Assembly (NCBI GenBank): GCA_903875135.1
Contig: CAIQUZ010000094.1
Location: forward strand, 34,249-98,248
Source: an uncultured beta proteobacterium
GTDB taxonomy: Bacteria > Pseudomonadota > Gammaproteobacteria > Burkholderiales > Burkholderiaceae
DNA length: 64,000 nt
Reading direction: 5' to 3'
Every line of letters begins with the position of its first letter. Positions within the stretch are counted from its first letter, which is position 1. Under the pieces are notes generated by a model. That model worked only from the letters and a program-made list of their open reading frames with translations. It did no database searches and was not told the origin of the DNA. The translations under genes were made by a program, and so were the position numbers. Positions 28,801 to 37,825 of this stretch are shown here, piece by piece.

Positions 28801-29793
28801 CTAAATCTTAAACGCTTCAAGCGATTCAGGCGCAAATAAATCCTTCACTTCGAGTTTTTTGGAGGATAGCCCTTGCTCAAAGTGATATCTAGTAAAGGTA
28901 TCTAAGTTATTGACATTACCTTCTAAACCATACGACCACCAATCTTGACCAAACTCTTTTTTGGCGTTTTCCACATGCGCTGTCAACCAAGGTAACATCG
29001 TTTTTAAGGCGGCCGTTTCATCAAGATCTTTATAAGCGATTTTCTTTGCCTCGATAAAAGCTTTGGTCAAGGATTGCGCAATCCAACGATTCGCCTCATA
29101 AACATCGCGGCGAATAACCACGACATGCATAATTGGAAAAATACCTGTTTGTTGGTAGTAGTTTCTTTCCACCGCTTCATAGTCATCAAAAAGTCGCACG
29201 ACCTTGCCATCACCTTTTAAGAAGCTAGAGGGCATCCTAGCTGTATACAAAGCATCTAACTCACCGTCATATAGCATTTGTGAAAGGGTTTGGTGAGGCC
29301 CAATCGGACTTACCTGAATATTCGGCGGTAGCTCTAATTTAATTTTTTCAATCCGCCCAGTTTCTTCTTCACCCCCAAATAGATAAGGTTGCGCATCTAC
29401 TGGAACACCATAGTGGTCCGACAAAATACCTCGAATCCAAACGGGGGCGGTCATTTGATATTCAGGACTAGCAATCTTTTTTCCAATTAAATCCTTTGGT
29501 GTCTTAATGCCACTTGCGGAGTTGACATAAATGCATGAATGCCTAAAGAACCTAGATGGATAAACTGGAATAGCAATAAATGGCTTTTCTGGGCGGGATA
29601 AAGAAATGCAATAGGATGAGAGAGACATTTCAGCAACTTCAAATTCACGATAGCGAGCCATTCGAAAAAAAGTCTCTTCAACGGGTAAGTTTAAGTAATT
29701 TAATTCAGCACCATCAACTTGAACACGGCCATCCATTAATCCGCGCATGCGGTCATAGTCCCAACAAGCAAAATTTAGTTTTAGACGATTCAT
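28801..29793 (-). CDS. Pht5/4,5-dihydroxyphthalate-decarboxylase-like substrate-binding protein
   Basis: The 330 residues (MNRLKLNFACWDYDRMRGLMDGRVQVDGAELNYLNLPVEETFFRMARYREFEVAEMSLSSYC) match the family named after 4,5-dihydroxyphthalate decarboxylase, whose fold is that of a type 2 periplasmic binding protein. No signal peptide is visible, so it is cytoplasmic or an enzyme. Function by name alone is unreliable. It overlaps the upstream SGNH gene as ATGA, an unexpected partnership with surface-glycan genes. Confidence 0.85.
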   Translation of the reverse strand: MNRLKLNFACWDYDRMRGLMDGRVQVDGAELNYLNLPVEETFFRMARYREFEVAEMSLSSYCISLSRPEKPFIAIPVYPSRFFRHSCIYVNSASGIKTPKDLIGKKIASPEYQMTAPVWIRGILSDHYGVPVDAQPYLFGGEEETGRIEKIKLELPPNIQVSPIGPHQTLSQMLYDGELDALYTARMPSSFLKGDGKVVRLFDDYEAVERNYYQQTGIFPIMHVVVIRRDVYEANRWIAQSLTKAFIEAKKIAYKDLDETAALKTMLPWLTAHVENAKKEFGQDWWSYGLEGNVNNLDTFTRYHFEQGLSSKKLEVKDLFAPESLEAFKI

Positions 29794-31217
29794 TTATTTC
29801 TCCAAGGTGGATTTTTGGGCAAACTAGGGTCATCAATCACCCAATCGTTTGGCTCTTTTGTAGTAATCAGATTTGATAGATCCATGTCTTTACTTAGGAT
29901 TTTGGCTGTCTCTTGATAACCTTGCACTGTTAAATGAATAAGGTCTTTTGCCATCAGTGGTGGGTTGCTTTTAATCCAAGTATAAGCCCCTCCTAATCCA
30001 CCCATAGCTTGTTGCCAACTCCAGCTGGAGCAAGAAAAATCATTGCCAACATCTTTTTGGATTTGTGTAATTTCTTGATGTATTTTTGAGTATTTCAAAA
30101 AATCTGGTAACTGTTCCGTTTTAACCAACTTTTTCTTACCCTTTGTATAGGTTTTTTTATACCAAATACCTCGATCTGTTGGTCCCATTAATATGCAACT
30201 AGCATTAGGATAAATGGAACGAAAATTCTGAAGTGATTCTCTTAACATCTGTTTATAAGCCTTACTATCAAATGGGGCTTGATTACCTTCATTGGTGCCA
30301 TACTCTAAAACAATTAAGTCATAGTTCATCGGAATTTTTAAACTATCGATATACGATTTTTGTGTGCTTTGCCATCCTTTGACAGTGGCCCCTGGTATAC
30401 CAAACGTATCCATAAATAGCTTTGGTTCGATGTTGTAGGTTGGTACAAAACCATCTATCGAGATAGCTCCTTCTATCAGACGAATCTTGATTACACCAAA
30501 GAGGCTATCACCTTGAATCATCAAATGGCTAGCCTGAAGATTATTCACATCGATGATTTCTTCCGCACGACCATCAATTTGCACGCCTAGTTTTGCACTT
30601 GCATGTGTTGTTTTCGAAAATAAAATATTCAATTTTTTTAACTGATTAGTATTGTTATTTTTAGAGCGAAAATCAATCCATAAATAGCTATTTGGTATCT
30701 TGGTGTTCAATTTTAAAAGGGCGGGGCCATATAATTCGGCATTCACTCCCGTGTAAGAATAGTTAAATTGCCAACCACTGCCTTGACAATACTTCCTGAT
30801 TGGTAAACGGACTCCAGGTCTTCCCATCGAAGGTGGTATAAAAGAAGGAAGAGCGCTATCTGTGTCTAATCCGATGGATTTCAATAACTCTTCTGTGATG
30901 AAATTGGCGGCAGAATGACTATCCCCCCAGAGTCCTACCCTGTATGGTCCGCCATTTTTTTGCTTCGTTAATTGCATTTGCAGTTGATTAGAACTATCTT
31001 GTTTATTTTTTTTCATTGCCTCAATCTCCTCATCGTCCGGCAATGAATACACTATCTCGAAATCAGAAGGTTGCTGCGGTGGTGTAGTGTTGCTTTTTTT
31101 GATGCCTGGGCAGATTAAATCTGGACTTTGACTTGATCCTTGAAATTGAATCATTTCTTGTGCCGATAACTGATATATAGACAATAAACCAAAGACAATC
31201 AGGGACTTAAAATTCAC
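29790..31217 (-). CDS. Secreted SGNH/GDSL-hydrolase-like protein
   Basis: This 475-residue protein has a signal peptide (FGLLSIYQLSAQ) and SGNH blocks: GLWGDSHSAANFITEEL (Ser nucleophile block, here GDSH), VLEYGTNEGN (Asn block) and KDLIHLTVQGYQ (DxxH block). The long insert before residue 290 may be a carbohydrate-binding domain. Such proteins add or remove acyl groups on glycans, usually with an MBOAT partner, as encoded two genes upstream. It overlaps both neighbours by four bases. Confidence 0.85.
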   Translation of the reverse strand: MNFKSLIVFGLLSIYQLSAQEMIQFQGSSQSPDLICPGIKKSNTTPPQQPSDFEIVYSLPDDEEIEAMKKNKQDSSNQLQMQLTKQKNGGPYRVGLWGDSHSAANFITEELLKSIGLDTDSALPSFIPPSMGRPGVRLPIRKYCQGSGWQFNYSYTGVNAELYGPALLKLNTKIPNSYLWIDFRSKNNNTNQLKKLNILFSKTTHASAKLGVQIDGRAEEIIDVNNLQASHLMIQGDSLFGVIKIRLIEGAISIDGFVPTYNIEPKLFMDTFGIPGATVKGWQSTQKSYIDSLKIPMNYDLIVLEYGTNEGNQAPFDSKAYKQMLRESLQNFRSIYPNASCILMGPTDRGIWYKKTYTKGKKKLVKTEQLPDFLKYSKIHQEITQIQKDVGNDFSCSSWSWQQAMGGLGGAYTWIKSNPPLMAKDLIHLTVQGYQETAKILSKDMDLSNLITTKEPNDWVIDDPSLPKNPPWRNK

Positions 31218-32272
31218 TCTATATCCAATCGCGTAACAGCATTGACGACACTAGAACTAATCATTCTCAACGCTGTGGGGCTGAAGTGTATACCATCACT
31301 TGCCCTTAATAATACATCACCTTTGTTAGGGTCTTTGATATACGCTTTATAAGGCTCGTCTAAACGTCCAATCATTTCTTCGGTTGAAATATATTGGAAA
31401 TTATATTTTTCTGCTTCATTTTTAAACACACGATTTTGAATAATTGCCCCTTGCCTTACCCTGTCCTCTCCCATATTGGGTAAACCAATCCAAATGATTT
31501 GTGCTTCGTGGTGTTTTGCAAATTGCAGCACTTCCTCGACCCGAAGTCGATAGATCTCTTCCCACTCTGTTGAGGGAAATTTATAGACCTTTTTATTTTC
31601 GTAAATATCCCAAGGATCATTTGGGCCAAGAAAAACAATAATGACCTTGTAATGATCTTTCGCTATGCCTTCTTTAATTTTCGTTGGCCAATCAAAATAT
31701 CTTTTTACGGTTAAACCGGTACTTTGTTTACTTAAGTCGTCGTAGATACTTTTTGGATATATTTTTCTTAATGAACTAATTGCGAGAGGGGCAACACCTT
31801 GCATCATTGAATCCCCAGCGAACATCATTTTAAAAGAGCCCGTCTTCAAAGGTAACTCTGCGAATGATGACTTTGCAAGTTCTTGATTGGCTACTGGATT
31901 GTTATAGAGATTATCAACGTTGCTAAGATTAGTGACCTGAATCTTTTGCTGAGGAAGATTTGTCAATCCTGACACAGGATCATTTATTTTATTACCAGTT
32001 GAAATAGTTGAGGCCTGACCTTTTGGTTCAGATATTTTTGAAGACTCTTGACTCTTTTCAAGATTGACTAATTTTTCGTTACTGTTACTCTTGTTACCTA
32101 AAGCAAGTAACTCTTTGATTCTGATTGATGGGCTCATAAAACTATCAGGGACGGTCTCTGTAAGACGAATGTGAAAACGCGTTGACACATATTGGTCTAA
32201 AGAATCTAGCCATAAAAATGTATTCACAAAAGCAACCATGATGAACCAGGGAAGTATTTTTCTGTTTTCCAT
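31214..32272 (-). CDS. Membrane-anchored SGNH hydrolase (DUF459-like)
   Basis: The 352 residues begin with one membrane anchor (ILPWFIMVAFVNTFLWL), followed by a low-complexity linker and an SGNH domain with MFAGDSMMQGVAPL (Ser), IVFLGPNDPW (Asn) and ASDGIHFSPTAL (Asp-His). It resembles AlgX/AlgJ-like periplasmic acetyltransferases working with MBOAT proteins. It starts three bases after the MBOAT gene. Confidence 0.87.
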   Translation of the reverse strand: MENRKILPWFIMVAFVNTFLWLDSLDQYVSTRFHIRLTETVPDSFMSPSIRIKELLALGNKSNSNEKLVNLEKSQESSKISEPKGQASTISTGNKINDPVSGLTNLPQQKIQVTNLSNVDNLYNNPVANQELAKSSFAELPLKTGSFKMMFAGDSMMQGVAPLAISSLRKIYPKSIYDDLSKQSTGLTVKRYFDWPTKIKEGIAKDHYKVIIVFLGPNDPWDIYENKKVYKFPSTEWEEIYRLRVEEVLQFAKHHEAQIIWIGLPNMGEDRVRQGAIIQNRVFKNEAEKYNFQYISTEEMIGRLDEPYKAYIKDPNKGDVLLRASDGIHFSPTALRMISSSVVNAVTRLDIE

Positions 32273-32274
32273 CT

Positions 32275-33687
32275 TTAAAACTTATAGTAAATAAAGGTTG
32301 GTATTCCGTTTGGGCCGGTATAAATAATCAAAAAGAGAATCGCAGAGGCCACTAAAAATAAACGCCACCCCCAATTTCGGTTAGCCCAGCTAATCATTTT
32401 GTCTTCAATCAATTGCGCGCGCTGGCTAAAATAAAAGAAAGCAATCGACATCAGAATGAGTAATAAATGATTCCTTGTAAACGTACCCTCTATCTTCGTC
32501 ATCTGATACAAAACAGTTAAAGCCGTATCTAAACTGTCAGCTCGAAAAAAGACCCATGTTAGACAAATAAATACTACCGTCAAAATTTGTGCTTTTAAAG
32601 CTGATAATCGAATCAAAGAATATCGATGGTTCACATTACTAATCACCACCCCAAGTCCATGTAAAAGACCCCATATTAAAAAGGTAGTGTTGGCGCCATG
32701 CCATAAACCACTTAACGTCATGGCAATTAGAATATTTATCTGTGTTTTTGTAAATCCTTGCTGATTTCCGCCTAGCGGAAAATAAATGTAGTCTCGAATA
32801 AAGGTCGATAAAGAAATATGCCAACGCCTCCAAAAGTCTTGTAAGTTTTTTGCTAAATAGGGTTGTTTAAAGTTGAGGGGAATTTGATAACCCAATAATA
32901 AGCCAAGGCCAGTAACAAATAAGGTATATCCCGAAAAATCAAAAAATATTTGTAAGGCATATGCCCACATACTACTTATTGTATTGACGGCATTTTGGCT
33001 CTCGGGGTAAGCAAAGATATCATCAACAAAATTAATGGATAACCAATTGGCAACAACTGCTTTTTGAAATAATCCTAGCAGTATGAAGTAGATCGCCTTT
33101 TCAACATGAATTGCTTTACCAACTTGATCACCTTGTAATTGAGTGAAAAAATCTTTAGCACGAAAAATCGGCCCAGCAAACAGCGTTGGCCAAAATGCTA
33201 GATACAGCGATACATCTAGCCATCGAATTTTATTTTTACTTTCTACAGGCGCTTCTTTTGCTTGCCAGACAAGGTAGGTAATCGCTTGAAAAGTAAAGAA
33301 TGAGACGCCCGCTGGAATCAACAGCTCTAGAAAGGGTAAACGGTAAAGAATACTTGTTGCACTCAGGGCATCGTCAAGAACTCCTCTGAGGAATTCGTAA
33401 TACTTCGTAATGATTAATAGTCCAAGGCTTAAGCTGATCGTGACCGCAAGTTTTAATTTTTGACGCCGTGCAACTGTACTCGTTCTTTGAACCCACTCGC
33501 CAGCCCACCATACCCACAGGCTGTATACCAATAAAATGAAAGTAAATTTCAGTGACCAGGTCGCATAAAACCCATAACTACTCAGTGTTAGATACGCTTT
33601 TTGAAGCGACGGGCGTGACTTTAAGAGCCAATAAATGAAGTAGAAAATTAATGCAACATAAGCAAATTCTGGACTAATAAAGCTCAT
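32275..33687 (-). CDS. MBOAT family O-acyltransferase (AlgI/PatA-like)
   Basis: This 470-residue multi-pass protein carries the MBOAT signature: FWRRWHISLSTFIRDYIYFPLGGN and, further on, the catalytic His in TLSGLWHGANTTFLIWGLLHGLG. Family members transfer acetyl groups across the membrane for alginate, peptidoglycan or exopolysaccharide modification. It is the first gene of a leftward operon with two SGNH proteins, a binding-protein-like gene and a TPR-glycosyltransferase. Confidence 0.93.
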   Translation of the reverse strand: MSFISPEFAYVALIFYFIYWLLKSRPSLQKAYLTLSSYGFYATWSLKFTFILLVYSLWVWWAGEWVQRTSTVARRQKLKLAVTISLSLGLLIITKYYEFLRGVLDDALSATSILYRLPFLELLIPAGVSFFTFQAITYLVWQAKEAPVESKNKIRWLDVSLYLAFWPTLFAGPIFRAKDFFTQLQGDQVGKAIHVEKAIYFILLGLFQKAVVANWLSINFVDDIFAYPESQNAVNTISSMWAYALQIFFDFSGYTLFVTGLGLLLGYQIPLNFKQPYLAKNLQDFWRRWHISLSTFIRDYIYFPLGGNQQGFTKTQINILIAMTLSGLWHGANTTFLIWGLLHGLGVVISNVNHRYSLIRLSALKAQILTVVFICLTWVFFRADSLDTALTVLYQMTKIEGTFTRNHLLLILMSIAFFYFSQRAQLIEDKMISWANRNWGWRLFLVASAILFLIIYTGPNGIPTFIYYKF

Positions 33688-33821
33688 TCTATCTCTGTTA
33701 TTTATGAGTCGGTTAAAGGATTTTTAATCACAATACATGGTTTCTTGGCTAGTTATTCACTATGTCGACGTGATTTATTCAACTCCTATAAAATATGCTT
33801 TTATTCTACTTTACAACTATC

Positions 33822-34607
33822 ATGCGAGCATTCATCTATCTGCTTTTTTCGCTTATTTGTATAACGGTTTCCCCGTTTGCAAAAGCCGTCTTTTTAGATG
33901 AGATTCAGGTGTATGATGGCGAAATTAATGAGCCAGGAGAGTTTGGGCTAGAAATTCACGCCAATACAACCCTATCAGGTCAATCAACACCATCATTTGC
34001 TGACCAACGGGTTACTCAGGGTGGCGTTCGAATCACGCCTGAATTTAGCTATGGACTCTCAAAAACGGTTGAACTTGGTTTTTACCTTCCGACTGTCTAC
34101 ACCCCTGATTATGGTTATGAGTCAGCAGGATATAAACCTCGCATCAAGTGGCTTCCGATCCAGAACTCAGATACTCAACCCTGGGCGGTGGGTCTTAATT
34201 TTGAATATTCTGTGGTGAACAACGGCATTGACTTTCCTAGGAAAGCCGCTGAATTTCGGGGTATCGTTGCATGGAAAAATGATCATTGGTCGTTGGCGTT
34301 TAACCCGGTGATTGACTCTAGTCGTTCAGATGGCCAAAATAGTGACTGGGTTTTAAATTACCATACACGAGCTATTCGCCTCCATAATAACGGGCTAATG
34401 ACAGGTTATGGCTTGGAGTATTATCAAGGTCAATCTGCCGTCAACAATATCGACCCACTATCCGCCCCTAAACAACTTTTTGCCATCATTGAATTGAAAA
34501 CGCCGGACTCTTTTTTAAATGGGATGAACGTACACATGGGACTAGGATATGGCTGGGATTCTGGTGACCGTATTACCTTTAAGATGATTTTAACTCCGAG
34601 GTTATAA
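33822..34607 (+). CDS. Probable outer-membrane beta-barrel protein
   Basis: From the ATG at 33822 the protein has 261 residues with a signal peptide (YLLFSLICITVSPFAKA) and amphipathic strands such as VELGFYLPTVYTP, ending FKMILTPRL. The mature N-terminus FLDEIQVYDGEINEPGEFGLEIHANTTLSG resembles outer-membrane barrels of unknown function in Burkholderiales. The track start nine codons upstream would give an atypical signal peptide. Confidence 0.75.
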   Translation: MRAFIYLLFSLICITVSPFAKAVFLDEIQVYDGEINEPGEFGLEIHANTTLSGQSTPSFADQRVTQGGVRITPEFSYGLSKTVELGFYLPTVYTPDYGYESAGYKPRIKWLPIQNSDTQPWAVGLNFEYSVVNNGIDFPRKAAEFRGIVAWKNDHWSLAFNPVIDSSRSDGQNSDWVLNYHTRAIRLHNNGLMTGYGLEYYQGQSAVNNIDPLSAPKQLFAIIELKTPDSFLNGMNVHMGLGYGWDSGDRITFKMILTPRL

Positions 34608-34615
34608 AACCGCCT

Positions 34616-35191
34616 CTACCGGCAGGCCAAGTAAGGGTGAGTTTCAACATATTTGGTGAGTTGTACCATTTGTTCAAAACGGCTTTGAATATTATTTTTA
34701 ATAAAATAGTTAATGACTACATTTGGTATATACGAATCTAACTCAAATTGACTTTCGTATTCAAACTTTGTCCGATTTTCTAATGGCGTCAAGTTCCAAG
34801 TTCCACGGTAGAACTTTGCATCCCCTTGAATTTGCTCGAAGCTTAATCGTTGTAATGAAACCTCTGTGAACTCTTCTTGGGAAAAAAGCACGATCGGAAA
34901 TCCTAAGACTCGTTCTTCAACGACGCGTTCAACGAGTACTTTATTGCCTTTTCTAGAAGCCACCTTGAGCTCTCTAACGCCGGTTATCTTTTTCATATTT
35001 TCATAATCAGTGATAAATTGAAAGGCATTGCATGCGCTCAGCTCTGCTTGAAAACTCATTTTGATGTGAAAAATAGATCCGACTCGTGTGATGTTCACTT
35101 CAAGTTGATTGGATTTGTCAATCTCAACAGATTGCGTTGGCAGGGCTATCAGCAGAATGATGGCCAATATCAGCCTTTTCAAGAGAGGCAT
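34616..35191 (-). CDS. Secreted SRPBCC (START-like) protein
   Basis: This 191-residue protein has a signal peptide (LILAIILLIALPTQS) and an SRPBCC/Coq10-like domain: SFQAELSACNAFQFITDYENMKKITGVRELKVASRKGNKVLVERVVEE. These domains bind hydrophobic ligands; a periplasmic location is inferred. It follows the GT2 gene by 33 bases and may be co-transcribed. Confidence 0.82.
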   Translation of the reverse strand: MPLLKRLILAIILLIALPTQSVEIDKSNQLEVNITRVGSIFHIKMSFQAELSACNAFQFITDYENMKKITGVRELKVASRKGNKVLVERVVEERVLGFPIVLFSQEEFTEVSLQRLSFEQIQGDAKFYRGTWNLTPLENRTKFEYESQFELDSYIPNVVINYFIKNNIQSRFEQMVQLTKYVETHPYLACR

Positions 35192-35224
35192 CTTATTGGC
35201 GGAATTTGCTGCCTGAATAAATGG

Positions 35225-35911
35225 TTAGCCCTCAACCATGAATTCTTGAGCTTGTTGATTCACAATGTGTCCCTGTTTTGTCGGGGGGCTATCTGGGTTA
35301 TATTTCAAAAAGTTTTCGCGATGCCTTCTGTAATATAAGAGACCTTCATCAATACTTGAAACACTGGCACCTAGTTCAATCATTTTGTCCCAAAGGTTCC
35401 AATCTTCTTGAGGATGGCGGCCGTTTTCATATCTGACTTGATAACCGATTTTCTTACCCAAACTTGTCCTGTACAACATCGAACCATGATGCTTTCCTTG
35501 GCGACTCCAATAGTGATCGCCCTGATAAAGATTGGTCTCACCAGGTACGCGTGTCAATATTTCATTTTTTAACTCGCCAGTAACCACGATGTCATACGTC
35601 AAAATATCTGTTTGTGCACTCGATAAAAGTTCAATCGCATCAGCCCTCAACCAGTTATCAGCCCCAATAAAAAAAACATATTCAGAATTTACCCGTTGCA
35701 ACATATCTTGGAAATTATTGACAGTGCCGATGTTTTTATCTCTAAATATGTACTCAATTTCTGGATACAACAAAGGTAAGTGGTGGCAGTCATTTGCGCC
35801 ATCATCCACGAAAAGAATTCTTTCAGGTTTTTTTGTTTGGCTTAAAATAGACTCTATGCAGTGAGCTGCTAAGTGTCCATATTGGTAAGAGGCGATAATA
35901 ATAGTAATCAT
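35225..35911 (-). CDS. Family 2 glycosyltransferase
   Basis: This 228-residue GT-A enzyme begins MITIIIASYQYGHLAAHCIESILSQTKKPERILFVDDGAND and has the acceptor/metal region VFFIGADNWLRADAI, where a DN replaces the usual DxD. It has no membrane segment. It diverges from the ATP-grasp gene. The acceptor is unknown; context suggests surface glycan or protein glycosylation. Confidence 0.87.
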   Translation of the reverse strand: MITIIIASYQYGHLAAHCIESILSQTKKPERILFVDDGANDCHHLPLLYPEIEYIFRDKNIGTVNNFQDMLQRVNSEYVFFIGADNWLRADAIELLSSAQTDILTYDIVVTGELKNEILTRVPGETNLYQGDHYWSRQGKHHGSMLYRTSLGKKIGYQVRYENGRHPQEDWNLWDKMIELGASVSSIDEGLLYYRRHRENFLKYNPDSPPTKQGHIVNQQAQEFMVEG

Positions 35912-35979
35912 ATTGTTTAGCGATTAAAGCACATAAAGGATGACACTGTGATTTTTGATACCACTTTTTTACAACACCT

Positions 35980-37311
35980 ATGGAAATAACCGACTCTAGG
36001 TTTTATCTTGATCCTTCATTTTTAAAGGAACAATGTGACACCTTACTGAGCAAAGGACTTCTTCTAGATTCCTCGGCTTACTCTATCGCCGCCCAATGGC
36101 TAGATCAAATTCTTCATTTTGAAGCGCCATTCGATACACGCCCCATTTTAAATGTCGCGATTGGCTATTTAATGATTGGTGATTTTGTGCAATCAGAAAA
36201 ATGGTTTGGCTTTGTCTTACATCATGAGCCAAAAAATGCCATTGCTTTAATGAACTTGGGCGCTATATTGACTCAAACAAATAGAAAGCATCAGGGTGCC
36301 GAACTGTTGGATACGGCGTATAAAATACAACGTCTATTTATTGAGCCAGTTGAAGCCCCATCTAGAAAGCTACTCATTCTGTCGCTTGGTAAAGTGGCGG
36401 CAAATATTCCTCTTTTTCCCCTCTTGTCTTTAGGTAGAAGCTTGAATATTAAATATGCTTTTGACTATGGCAACTCAGATGAGGATGCACAACTACCGGA
36501 TTTTGATATTGTATTTAACGCAATAGGGGAAGCTGATTTTTTATCTCCTTTTGCGCCACGGATACTGGAGTTGTCATATCGCTATCAGAAGCCATTACTG
36601 AATCATCCACAAGCCGTCATCAACACTCAAAGACACCAACTGAGAAGCACGCTACAGCATATACACAATCTTGTTTTACCGAATTACCTACGTTTTCCGT
36701 CTTTGGAGTATGCCGATTTTCCCTTAGAAGCAATTTCTCAACAGGGTCTTGATTATCCAATCATCATCCGACCAGAAGGAACACATGGTGGCGATGGTTT
36801 AAATATCGTTCATCAACCTAGTGAGCTAAGCGACATCGCAGCCTCTTTTACGAGCTTTTTTTATATAGCGAACTTTATCCATTATCAATCTGCAGATACT
36901 TACTTCAGAAAATATCGGGTAATCTTTGTCGATCGTGTTCCCTATTTTTATCATTTAGCCATTTCATCACATTGGCTAGTACATTACTATTCGTCTGAAA
37001 TGTTGAATCACCCTTGGAAGATACAAGAAGAAAAAGACTTTTTATATTCGCCGGAGTCAGTTTTAGGTGAGGCTGGGATGAAAACGCTTTTAGAAATCGG
37101 CCAAAGCCTTAATTTAGAATACGTTGGCATTGATTTTGGCATAATGCCCGATCGCTCTCTTGTCATTTTTGAAGCAAATCCAACGATGTTGATTCATTTT
37201 GAAAATATATCTGGGCCATTGGCCTACAAAAATGAATTTGTTAAAAACATCATTCAGGCCTTTGAAGATATGTTGAATCGGCTATCTCCCCCCCCACAAT
37301 ATGTTGGCTGA
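35980..37311 (+). CDS. TPR plus ATP-grasp protein
   Basis: The 443 residues contain a short N-terminal TPR-like region (about 35-130) and a C-terminal ATP-grasp domain with YPIIIRPEGTHGGDGLNIV (ATP-binding loop) and EYVGIDFGIMPDRSLVIFEANPTMLIH (Mg/ATP acid block). ATP-grasp enzymes ligate carboxylates to amines or thiols. The combination resembles small-molecule or peptide ligases, but no product can be assigned. Confidence 0.85.
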   Translation: MEITDSRFYLDPSFLKEQCDTLLSKGLLLDSSAYSIAAQWLDQILHFEAPFDTRPILNVAIGYLMIGDFVQSEKWFGFVLHHEPKNAIALMNLGAILTQTNRKHQGAELLDTAYKIQRLFIEPVEAPSRKLLILSLGKVAANIPLFPLLSLGRSLNIKYAFDYGNSDEDAQLPDFDIVFNAIGEADFLSPFAPRILELSYRYQKPLLNHPQAVINTQRHQLRSTLQHIHNLVLPNYLRFPSLEYADFPLEAISQQGLDYPIIIRPEGTHGGDGLNIVHQPSELSDIAASFTSFFYIANFIHYQSADTYFRKYRVIFVDRVPYFYHLAISSHWLVHYYSSEMLNHPWKIQEEKDFLYSPESVLGEAGMKTLLEIGQSLNLEYVGIDFGIMPDRSLVIFEANPTMLIHFENISGPLAYKNEFVKNIIQAFEDMLNRLSPPPQYVG

Positions 37312-37330
37312 ACACACCACTCATTTCTCT

Positions 37331-37687
37331 TTAAGAAGTAATCACGTGATTGTCTTTGTCAACGAGAATTACTCTTGGAGTCAAACCTTTTGCCTCTTCT
37401 CGTGTCATTTGCTCTAAAGATAGAATAATAACTTCATCACCTGGTTGGAAAAGTCTGGCGGGACATCCATTTAAACAGACCTCCCCTGAATGAGGACTGC
37501 CTGGTATTGCGTATGTTTCCCAGTGGACTGCATTGGACATATTGTTAATATGAACCAGTTGATAAGGCATTATTCCTGCAGCCTCCATTAAGATAGGATC
37601 TAAAGTAATACTACCTTCATAATCTAATCTTGCCTGAGTAACTTTAACTCGGTGCAATTTACCCGTGCACATCGTTACTGTTTTCAT
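37331..37687 (-). CDS. panD: Aspartate 1-decarboxylase
   Basis: PanD makes beta-alanine for pantothenate. The 118 residues have the self-cleavage site at Gly25-Ser26 (YEGSITLD), which forms the pyruvoyl group, Lys10 (TGKLHRVKVTQA), and NMSNAVHWETYAIPG. The length is usual. I see no pan neighbours. It converges with the ATP-grasp gene. Confidence 0.97.
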   Translation of the reverse strand: MKTVTMCTGKLHRVKVTQARLDYEGSITLDPILMEAAGIMPYQLVHINNMSNAVHWETYAIPGSPHSGEVCLNGCPARLFQPGDEVIILSLEQMTREEAKGLTPRVILVDKDNHVITS

Positions 37688-37720
37688 CCATCATCCATTT
37701 CATCTATATCTATGTACGTT

Positions 37721-37825
37721 TTATGATTTTAGTCCGATTGCTTCTTTGATTGAATCATATTTTGATGCCTTTGCTTTAGAACGACCGTTATCGTACTCAT
37801 TGATGGGGTTGTATATCTTTACCAA
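37721..37825 (-). CDS. Possible 34-residue ORF overlapping the end of rsuA
   Basis: From a TTG at 37825, a frame one base off rsuA encodes VKIYNPINEYDNGRSKAKASKYDSIKEAIGLKS. It reads like a real protein tail, but there is no ribosome site and the start is weak. It could be a short gene or a decayed remnant. Confidence 0.25.
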   Translation of the reverse strand: MVKIYNPINEYDNGRSKAKASKYDSIKEAIGLKS

